From contig JAUCDK010000017.1 in assembly GCA_034675265.1 (NCBI GenBank), positions 1-26,070 on the forward strand: a stretch of 26,070 nt of DNA, written 5' to 3'. The position numbers and the translations under genes were made by a program. Shown here in pieces: positions 19,767 to 26,070 of this stretch. Under the pieces are notes generated by a model. The model saw only the letters and a program-made list of their open reading frames with translations, was not told the DNA's origin and searched no databases. Source of the stretch: UBA7396 sp034675265 (GTDB lineage: Bacteria > Patescibacteriota > Gracilibacteria > BD1-5 > UBA6164). The first letter of the stretch is position 1, and each line of letters opens with the position of its first letter.

Positions 19767-19851
19767 TGGTGCCCCGAGCGAGAATCGAACTCGCACTTCT
19801 CGCGAAACGGGATTTTGAGTCCCGCGTGTCTACCAATTCCACCATCGAGGC
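19767..19851 (-). tRNA. tRNA-Leu (CAA)
   Basis: 85 nt including encoded CCA. The acceptor stem GCCTCGA pairs with TCGGGGC (one T-G pair). The anticodon stem CGGGA/TCCCG encloses CTCAAAA, giving anticodon CAA for TTG codons. It has a long variable arm and T-arm GAGTTCGATTCTC. First gene of a two-tRNA transcript, 32 bp before tRNA-Leu(GAG). Confidence 0.95.
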
Positions 19852-19868
19852 ATAAACAAAGCTTTGCA

Positions 19869-19895
19869 ATTATATGCAAAACTTTAAAAAATCAA
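19869..19895 (-). promoter_or_regulatory. Promoter of the tRNA-Leu pair
   Basis: Minus-strand TTGATT (19895-19890) and a perfect TATAAT (19874-19869), 15 bp apart. Transcription would start about 10 nt before the tRNA 5' end at 19851. Confidence 0.55.
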
Positions 19896-19902
19896 ATTTA
19901 AA

Positions 19903-20322
19903 TTATTGCTTTATTATCTCAATATCTGAAATATAAAATTTTCCTTTTTCATCTTTTGAAATAAAAAGTCTTATTTTTTTCACATCTTGATTCTCAAATC
20001 CATCTACTTGATTTCTAATATATTCAATAGAAACATATTCTTCGATAAGCGAAATAATATCATAATTTTTCATATCTAATTCGATATCTTTTACAAAGGA
20101 TTTTTTATGTTTTAATTTTGGATTTTCTAAAAAAATAATTTCTAATATTTCTGTTTCTAATTCAAAATATTGTTGAAGTTTATCTAAATTATGACAGGTT
20201 TTTAATTTTGATAATTCTTTGGTAGAAATAAAAGTAGTCGCCCTCAAATGCTCATGAATTCAAACGGCGAGCTCACAAGTAATTGGGTGCAATGGTTCAT
20301 TTTTTTTCATTTTTTCTGCCAT
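19903..20322 (-). CDS. Hypothetical protein, third gene of small operon
   Basis: Unrecognised protein of 139 residues from the ATG at 20322 (MAEKMKKNEPLHPITCELAV). A shorter TTG start at 20247 is possible, but it would drop a stretch that reads as normal coding sequence, including a TGA glycine at 20260. The protein is acidic and helical in the middle (TCHNLDKLQQYFELETEILE), and ends in beta-like RLFISKDEKGKFYISDIEII. No signal peptide or catalytic motif is visible; probably cytoplasmic. It starts 13 bp after the stop of the previous gene, so it is likely co-transcribed with it and ends just before the tRNA promoter. Function unknown. Confidence 0.75.
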
Positions 20323-20335
20323 ATTTGTTGTATTA

Positions 20336-20770
20336 TTATTTGAGTCAAGCAGCTTCCATTCTTTTATCTAAATTTGCCCCAGATGCATATTTTGAAATAT
20401 TTCATAATCATGCTACTGAAGATTCTGAAGTGATTTTATTATTTGCTGCATATTTATTAATAGTTTCTTGATTGTTTAAATGTGCCGTTGCTTCTTGTAT
20501 AGCTTTTGCAGAAGATACACAACCACTATTTGCATCTTTTTGAATTTCTGGAATCATTTTTTTTAAAACTCCATTCAAACTCGTTTCTAATTCTTGTGTA
20601 TTTAAAGGTTTTTTCCCTGATAAATAATTTGTAAGAGAGCTCACTTCTTTGAGCTTTTTATCAAAATCTCATCTTGAATTCCCTACTTGATCAGATAAAG
20701 GAGTAAGATTTTTTGTCTCTGAACTGGTACAAATTTGCTCCACTTGCTTCATTCCATCTAAATTTCCCAT
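20336..20770 (-). CDS. Hypothetical protein, second gene of small operon
   Basis: Unrecognised protein of 144 residues (MGNLDGMKQVEQICTSSETK). It is polar and probably mostly helical, with Ala/Asn/Ser-rich segments (SAKAIQEATAHLNNQETINK) and two cysteines (residues near 14 and 98). There is no signal peptide. The ATG at 20770 is chosen because it is the first in frame after the stop of the upstream gene; a GTG at 20644 is internal. TGA glycines occur in NSRGDF and near the C-terminus (SVAGLGNISKYASG). It lies 10 bp after the first gene and 13 bp before the third. Function unknown. The composition recalls small structural or effector-like proteins, but no claim can be made. Confidence 0.75.
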
Positions 20771-20780
20771 AGTTATTAAA

Positions 20781-21080
20781 TTAAAAATTAAAATTTTTTA
20801 AAATATTTTCTTCATCTTCTTTTTCTGATTTTTCTAATTCAGTGTTGAGTTGTTTTTTAATATTTCACACAGTAGAAGACATTTTTTTATATGTTTCTAA
20901 ATAAATATCCATTATCTTTTTGTAGAGTTTTTCTAACTCTTCATCAGAAAGCTTTACTAAATCATTGGCAACATCCTTAAAATCATCAATATGTGCTGAT
21001 GTATTTCCAGAATATTTTTCTAAATTTACAAAATTAATAATAATCTCATAAATATACTTTTCTTTAATATCCCTATCCAT
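20781..21080 (-). CDS. Hypothetical small helical protein, first gene of small operon
   Basis: Unrecognised 99-residue protein (MDRDIKEKYIYEIIINFVN). It is almost wholly helical and charged: IDDFKDVANDLVKLSDEELE, KLYKKIMDIYLETYKKM and a C-terminal KKQLNTELEKSEKEDEE. It could form a coiled coil or a helical bundle. A TGA glycine (20865-20867) precedes the last 28 residues; under the standard code the protein would stop there. It is divergent from radA with a 132-bp gap that holds AT-rich promoter-like boxes for both. First of three tightly spaced genes of unknown function. Confidence 0.78.
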
Positions 21081-21212
21081 AAAATCTATAATTTAAATTA
21101 AACATATATATTAAATCATAATTTAATATAAAATGCAATTTTTTACTATTGTTTTTCTTTTTTTCATTTTTCTATACAATGCTTATAAATTTTATATGCT
21201 AAAATTTGCATT

Positions 21213-22526
21213 ATGTATATTTGTAATAATTGTGGAAATGAAAGTCTCAAATGGACTGGACAATGTAGTTTTTGTAAAGAATGGAATACTTTGCAAGAAT
21301 TTAGAGAAAGTAAAGCGAAAGGTTCTCTTTCTTGAATAAAAAAAGAACTCACAAAACTTTCAAATATTTCCTCAAAAAATGAAGAAAAAATTCCAACTCA
21401 TTCTCAAGAATTAAATAATCTTTTATGAGGATGAATTACTCCTGGAAGTATTATTTTACTTTCTGGAGAACCTGGAATTTGAAAATCAACTCTTGCCTTA
21501 CAGCTCACAAAATTAGTAGATAAAAGTATTATCTATATTTCATGAGAAGAGAATGAAAATCAAATCTTTGGAAGAGCTGAAAGACTGAGTATTACTTCTG
21601 ACAATATTTCTCTTTTATGTGAAAATAATTTAGAAAATATTCTAGAAACTTTAAAAAATACAAAAGCAGAAATTATTGTGCTTGACTCTATTTCTGTAAT
21701 TACTTCAGAAAATGCATCAGGAACAGCTGGAAGTATTTCACAAGTAAAAGAAGTTGCTGAAAAAATGGTTGATTTTGGGAAATCTACTAACACAACCATT
21801 GTAATTATTTGACATGTAAATAAAGATGGAAATCTTGCAGGACCAAAAACTTTGGAACATTTAGTTGATACTGTTTTATTTTTTGAAGGAGAAAGATATG
21901 AGGAAGTAAGAATTTTAAGAAGTTTAAAAAACAGATTTGGTTCTACTTGAGAAATTGCACTTTTTAAGATGACTGGAAATGGATTAGAAGATATTAAAAA
22001 TCCTGGACTTGAATTTATTTCTAGCGAAAATGATGATAAAACTTCTGGTTCCAGTTTGAGTATTACTATGGAATGAAATCGTGCACTTGTTGTAGAAATA
22101 GAAAGTTTAACAACATACACAAAATTTTGATATCCAAAAAGAAGTACAAGAGGAATAGGAAACTGAAAACTAGATTTAATTTTGGCAGTTTTATGAAAAT
22201 ATTCAAAAGTAAATCTTGATAGTTATGATGTGTATGTAAATATTGTAAGATGAATAAAAGTGGATGAACCTGGGATTGATATGAGTATTTGAGCATCTAT
22301 TATTTCATCAAAACTTGGAAAACCTATTCCGAGAAATACTGTTTTTATTTGAGAAATTTCTTTAACAGGAAGAATTAAAAATTGTTTTTGAATTGAAAAA
22401 AGGGTAAAAGAGGCTATAAAACTTGGATTTGAAAATATTGTAATTCCTGATATTGATATACAAGTTGATAAAAAAATAAATCTTATAAAAATAAAAGATA
22501 TTGCTGGACTGATTGCACAGATTTAA
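21213..22526 (+). CDS. radA: DNA repair protein RadA
   Basis: RecA-like ATPase that promotes branch migration in homologous recombination. 437 residues, normal for RadA (about 450). An N-terminal zinc finger has C4, C7, C18 and C21. Walker A is GEPGIGKST (85-93; the glycine before K is TGA). Next are the IYISGEEN region, Walker B (EIIVLDSISVI), and the RadA signature KNRFG (239-243). A Lon-protease-like C-terminal domain (ALVVEIESLTTYTKFGYPKR, then DMSIGASIISSKLGKPIP) lacks the protease dyad, as in other RadA. The start is fixed because the zinc finger begins at residue 4; an AT-rich -10-like TAAAAT lies only about 10 bp upstream, suggesting a very short leader. The terminator is shared with the convergent amidotransferase gene. 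Confidence 0.97.
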
Positions 22527-22539
22527 TTATATCATATGA

Positions 22540-22569
22540 AAAAAGCTAAGAAAATATTCTTAGCTTTTT
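22540..22569. terminator. Shared terminator of radA and amidotransferase gene
   Basis: 13-bp perfect stem, AAAAAGCTAAGAA (22540-22552) with TTCTTAGCTTTTT (22557-22569), and an AATA loop. The stop codon and last codons of the convergent gene (22562-22560) are inside the hairpin. It works in both directions. Confidence 0.88.
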
Positions 22570-23327
22570 AATATATTTTGAATAAACAATGTAATTATTT
22601 TTGAACTTTCATTTCCTTGCATTTGAGATAATTCTTGTAAAATTTGATCAGTATTTTGTCATTCTCCTGAAATACTTTCTTTCATTAATTTTACTAAAAA
22701 GCTTGTAAATTCTTTAGAAAATTCTGAATGAAATTGACATCCCCAAGCATTTTCTCATAAACGAATTATTTGGTTTGGTGTATGTTTATTATTTCCTAAC
22801 ACTTCAGCTTCTCAAGGATTTGAAACATATTGTTTATGAGACCAGATTGATTCAAAATTTTTGTCCATTTGAGAAAAAAGTTTATCTCCCTGTCCTTGAG
22901 TATTTAAAAATACATTTCATTTTCCTATTTTTCTTGATGGTGCATTTTCTACTTTTCCACCAAATGCAGAAGCTAGAATTTGATGTCAAAAGCAAAATCA
23001 AATTGTTGATTTCCCGGCATTAATTTCTTCATGAATAAATTTTTCCAAATCAAGCATCCAAGGAGCTCTTTCTGTTACCATACTTGGAGATCATCACAAA
23101 ATATAACCATCATAATTTCATTTTGCTGGAAGTCATTCCAATACATTTACTACTTCAAAAATAGTATTTTGTTTCAGATAATCAAGTTCAATTGTACTTT
23201 TCCAAACATCAAGCTCATTCATAAGAGCTTTTTGTCTCTCTTCAAAAGTAAATCTTTCATCCTCTGCAAGTCATGCAAAAATTCATGGTTTTACAGATGA
23301 TAATATAGCAACTTTCGCTTTATTCAT
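22560..23327 (-). CDS. Class-I glutamine amidotransferase
   Basis: Glutaminase-type domain of the GMP-synthase/GATase1 group, 255 residues. It releases ammonia from glutamine for a partner synthetase. The nucleophile C112 is in TIGFCFGHQILA, and H200 and E202 are in GCQFHSEF (usual FHPE), so the triad looks complete. YDGYILGGSPSMV (about 72-84) is the oxyanion-region motif. The protein stands alone without a synthetase domain. It starts 5 bp after the stop of the ATP-grasp gene, so the two are very probably co-transcribed and may work together as a glutamine-dependent ligase. An extra C-terminal tail (about 40 residues) follows the domain. Alternatives: a PuuD-like or stand-alone GuaA-like glutaminase. 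Not GuaA, which would have the PP-loop domain. Confidence 0.88.
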
Positions 23328-23332
23328 AAAAT

Positions 23333-24523
23333 TTAATTAAATTTTAATATATTTGCTTTTCAAAATGTTTCTAATCCTGATATTCCAAGTGGAAAAATTC
23401 AAATTTCGTCCTTATTTAAAATTGATTTTTTTTCTAAATAGTCCTTTATATTTTCTTTTTCTCATTCATAATTATAAAAATCCCACGAAGCAAACAGAGT
23501 TGATTTGATTAATAAAGAAGTTACTGCTGGATATGTTGCTCAAGTAAATCTAGCATTTACTTCTGTTGCATAAATTTCTCCATTTATATCAACTATAAAA
23601 TCAATTCCTCAAAATCCAGTGTATCATATTTTTGCAATATATTCAATTATTTTCTCACTTTGAGCGACCAATTTTTCTCATATAGAATTCCCTACATATA
23701 TTGATGGTGATTTATTTCCTAAATATACTTTTCCGTTTTCTAAAATCTGATCAGTAATTCAAAAAATAATTCCTGATTTTTTATCTTCACTAATAAAAAA
23801 TTGTACTGATGGAGAAGATTCCTTTTGAATAAATTTTTCAATAATAAGCTCTTTTTCTCCGTAATTTTCTAAAAGTTCCTCCAAAGAATTTTCGCTATTA
23901 TCCCAAAAACCATATCATGAAACTCAAAGTGGATCTTTAAATAAAAATCTTTCTTTTTTTGAAAAATATTCTTGTAATACTTCTCTGTCAGAAGTAAAAA
24001 CTCACTCAATTGTTGGTAAATTTGATACTTGTAAAAATTTCTTTAAAAGCAATTTATCATTTGCTTTCGTAAAAACTTCTTTTGAAACACTTAAAGGAAT
24101 TTCTAATATTTGTGAAAGTTCATCCATATCTTCATTCACAAAAAATGGAACAATTTTTTTAAATTTTTTTGTCTTAATTTCTTGTCTAAATATTTCATTT
24201 TGAGAAATATTTTTTGCGAGTGTGATTTCTTTTTTATTTTCTATCAACATCACATTTACATCTTTTGCAAGTCAAAATGAGTTATAATATGTTTCTATTT
24301 CTTTTGAAAAAGGTTTACTAAAAATCACATTTGTATTTTGAAGTATTGATAAAACTCTTTGATCATATCCTCAAACAAATTCAATAAAAGGAAGTACCGA
24401 TGGAATTATCATTCATCTGGTATCATTTATAATTAAAGTATCTTGATTTAAAAAATTTTGTATTTCGGATTTTAAGAGTTCTATAGTCTCTGTTTCATGA
24501 GTAAGAAAATTTATAATTTGCAT
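23333..24523 (-). CDS. ATP-grasp ligase of unknown substrate
   Basis: 396-residue protein with the layout of ATP-grasp carboxylate-amine ligases, which join a carboxylate to an amine through an acyl phosphate. An N-terminal pre-ATP-grasp part (IINDTRGMIIPSVLPFIEFV, VIFSKPF) is followed by the ATP-binding region (about 160-330): KANDKLLLKKFL, RFLFKDPLGVSGYG, ELIIEKFIQ, and the metal-binding TEVNARFTGATYPAV (E321 and N323). This pattern resembles D-Ala-D-Ala ligase-like or biotin-carboxylase-like members, but I cannot place the substrate. It is the first gene of a two-gene operon with a glutamine amidotransferase only 5 bp downstream. A peptide- or amide-forming role is inferred from the pairing. 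Several glycines (SGYG, FTG) are TGA. Start ATG at 24523; no Shine-Dalgarno. Confidence 0.78.
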
Positions 24524-24563
24524 ATGTAAAGTAAGAATTAATTAAGAGTGTATCTTCAAAAAA

Positions 24564-24591
24564 TTGAAAAAATTTAATTTTTAAATATTAT
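24564..24591 (+). promoter_or_regulatory. Promoter for HtrA-like protease gene
   Basis: TTGAAA (24564-24569) and TATTAT (24586-24591), 16 bp apart, about 30 bp before the ATG at 24621. It lies in the 97-bp divergent gap with the ATP-grasp gene. Confidence 0.5.
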
Positions 24592-24620
24592 ATGAAAAAT
24601 ATTTTTTTAACAACTTTAAT

Positions 24621-25787
24621 ATGAAAACAAAAATTTTAATAACCTTGATTGTTTTTTCAAGTGTAATCTCATGAGTAATTGGAAGTTATATTTTTCTTTA
24701 CTATGTCAGCCCTGAACTCAATAATGTAAGAACAAATACTATTACAAAAGAAATTATAAAAGATGGAAAAACAGTAACTATAACTGATTTACAAAGTGAA
24801 ATCACTAATCTGGTACAAGATGTTTGACCAAGTGTTGTAAACATTATTATCAAAAAAGATATTGATTTATATAGAAGAGACCCTTGGGGATTTTTCCAAG
24901 AAAAAGTTGGAAGTGTAGAAAGACAAGTATGAGGAGGAAGCTGATTTTTTGTTGCAAAAGATGGAACTATTATGACCAATAAACACGTAGTTTCGGATAC
25001 TTCTGCAAAATATACTGTTATTACCAATGAAGGAAAAGAATACGATGCTTCTGTCGTTGCTCTGGATCCACTTACTGATTTTGCCATCATAAAAATAGAA
25101 AATCCTGATAGAGAATTTAAAGTTCTTGATATTATTGAAGACGAAAAACACATAAATATCTGACAATTTGCAATAGCTATTGGAAATGCACTTTGAGAAT
25201 TTCAAAATTCTGTGTCATTTTGAGTAATAAGTGGGAAAAATAGATCTATTGAAGCTTCAGGTCAATCAATTGTTTCACAAAAATTAACTTGATTATTACA
25301 AACCGATACGGCTATTAATCCAGGAAATAGTGGTTGACCACTTCTCAATCTCAATGGAGAAATAGTTTGAATTAATACAGCCATTGCTGGAAATGGACAA
25401 GGAGTTGGTTTTTCTATTCCTTTAAGTAAAAAAAGAATTGCCTATATCTTGAGTTCAATAGAAAAATATTGAGAAATAAAAAGACCTCTTATTTGAATTA
25501 ATTATATTCCTGTAAATGATAATTTAATTCAAGAATTAGCATTAAATATTGATTATGGTGCATATATTCCAAATGAAAATGGAAGTATTTTAACAGGAAG
25601 CATTGCAGAAAAAGCTGGAATTGAAGCTGGAGATATTATTTTAGAAATTGATGAAACAAAAATTACTCTTGAAAATCCTATATCATCTATAATACAAAAT
25701 AAAATCCCTGGAGATAATATTCAAGTAAAAATCCTAAAACCAACTGGAGAAGAAAAGATTCTTGATTTAGAACTAGGAGAATATTAA
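24621..25787 (+). CDS. HtrA/DegP-like serine protease with one PDZ domain
   Basis: Membrane-anchored or exported trypsin-like serine protease of 388 residues, which degrades or refolds damaged envelope proteins. An N-terminal hydrophobic segment (about 4-28, ILITLIVFSSVISGVIGSYI) acts as anchor or signal. The catalytic triad is H122 in TNKHVVSD, D153 in PLTDFAIIKI, and S237 in INPGNSGGPLLN. The second glycine after S237 (G239) is a TGA at 25335-25337, so a stop reading would destroy the active site. One PDZ domain follows (about 305-380; GSIAEKAGIEAGDIILEID). Only one PDZ, as in DegS and HtrA of Gram-positives. QTDTAINPGNSG is the standard family signature. It ends in TAA and is followed by a terminator and then the second prepilin gene. 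Confidence 0.95.
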
Positions 25788-25800
25788 AAAAATTACAAAT

Positions 25801-25829
25801 AAAAAAGAGGGCGAATGTTCTCTTTTTTT
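25801..25829 (+). terminator. Terminator after HtrA-like gene
   Basis: AAAAAAGAG (25801-25809) pairs with CTCTTTTTT (25820-25828), then T. The loop is 10 nt. Confidence 0.7.
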
Positions 25830-25851
25830 GATATCAAAAGAGGGGGAAAAC

Positions 25852-25879
25852 TTGCAAATATGATTATATATGCTATACT
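25852..25879 (+). promoter_or_regulatory. Promoter of the second prepilin gene
   Basis: TTGCAA (25852-25857) and TATACT (25874-25879), 16 bp apart, with an upstream TGC extended -10 element. The predicted leader is about 25 nt before the ATG at 25911. Confidence 0.6.
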
Positions 25880-25910
25880 TTTGAAGTATTTATTTCATAA
25901 TCTTTCATAT

Positions 25911-26070
25911 ATGACAATACAAAAAATAAAAAAACTTTCTTCTAAAACAAATGCTTTTACACTCGTAGAACTCATAATAGTAATAACAATATTAGCAATT
26001 TTAGCTACTATCGCTTTTATCTCTTTTAAGAATTATGCAGGAAATGCAAGAGATGGAAATAAACTCACTA
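25911..26070 (+). CDS. Type IV prepilin-like protein, partial at window end
   Basis: First 53 codons of a second prepilin. A leader of 15 residues (MTIQKIKKLSSKTNA) is followed by FTLVELIIVITILAILATI, E at +5, then FISFKNYAGNARDGN. The processing site would be A15/F16. The hydrophobic core is identical in 19 consecutive residues to the prepilin at 10209-12062, although the codons differ widely. The same short SFKNY stretch follows in both. It has its own promoter and is separated from the HtrA-like gene by a terminator. The C-terminal function cannot be seen; it could be a standard pilin or another long adhesin-like protein. Confidence 0.9.
   Translation, partial: MTIQKIKKLSSKTNAFTLVELIIVITILAILATIAFISFKNYAGNARDGNKLT

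Noticed and set aside
20283..20471. 62-codon plus-strand ORF with hydrophobic start
   Set aside because: Antisense to two small operon genes. Its T-rich strand gives hydrophobic residues by composition.
21560..22120. 186-codon minus-strand ORF, one of the longest without any TGA, TAA or TAG
   Set aside because: It lies antisense to radA, whose plus-strand frame shows zinc finger, Walker A and KNRFG. The ORF has no motif and is a shadow.
24701..25153. 150-codon minus-strand ORF
   Set aside because: Antisense to the HtrA-like protease with its complete catalytic triad; Ser/Ile/Phe-rich shadow.
1..26070. Interpretation as many pseudogenes or frameshifts
   Set aside because: TGA always keeps the frame and sits on conserved glycines, and no TAA or TAG interrupts the families; decay would not do this.
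1..26070. TGA as tryptophan (code 4) or selenocysteine
   Set aside because: TGA positions are glycine in Walker A, DSGG and GNSGG motifs; TGG already encodes Trp; TGA codons are far too common and lack a SECIS-like context.
1..26070. CRISPR array, insertion sequence or transposase
   Set aside because: No regularly spaced repeats and no transposase motifs were seen; the inverted repeats found fit terminators or leaders.

Overview
The window is AT-rich DNA in which TGA is read as glycine (genetic code 25) throughout. With TGA as stop almost every gene is cut into pieces. With TGA as glycine, 20 complete genes and 2 edge-truncated genes appear. The TGA codons fall on invariant glycines: the RadA Walker A loop, the Clp Walker A loop, DSGGFQ of Tgt, GNSGG of the HtrA protease and LDGGR of the site-2 protease. 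TGG is used separately for tryptophan, and all 20 visible stop codons are TAA (18) or TAG (2). This points to the Patescibacteria/CPR lineages Absconditabacteria (SR1) or Gracilibacteria (BD1-5). The window alone does not separate the two.

Layout: (1) 1-1997, minus, N-terminal part of a large unrecognised protein. (2) 2123-6583, plus: RseP-like site-2 protease, HD-domain hydrolase, tRNA-guanine transglycosylase, and an exported coiled-coil protein. (3) 6584-8292: a possible small transcription unit, an unrecognised minus-strand gene, and a leader region with a long inverted repeat. (4) 8293-10175, plus: malic enzyme and RsmG. (5) 10209-12062, minus: a 617-residue type IV prepilin-like protein with Cys-rich and Ig-like regions. 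(6) 12211-12759, plus: TsaC/YrdC. (7) 12785-19526, minus: in transcription order a short RNB-domain exoribonuclease with a possible dsRNA-binding C-terminus, a single-AAA Clp ATPase, full RNase R, and an AI-2E-family permease. (8) 19650-19851, minus: two tandem tRNA-Leu genes. (9) 19903-21080, minus: three small unrecognised genes. (10) 21213-22526, plus: RadA. (11) 22560-24523, minus: a class-I glutamine amidotransferase and an ATP-grasp ligase, a likely two-gene operon. (12) 24621-26070, plus: HtrA-like protease and the start of a second prepilin.

Themes: translation and tRNA modification (Tgt, TsaC, RsmG, tRNA-Leu), RNA and protein turnover (two RNB nucleases, Clp ATPase, RseP, HtrA) and cell-surface structures (two prepilins, an exported protein). 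Genes are tightly packed. Many end in or next to hairpin terminators, several of them shared by convergent genes, and classical Shine-Dalgarno sites are almost absent. Candidate novel material: the RNB nuclease/Clp ATPase/RNase R cluster, the ATP-grasp/amidotransferase pair, the three-gene operon beside radA, and two possible structured RNAs (6589-6764 and 8013-8117). All functional statements come from reading motifs by eye; no database search was made.
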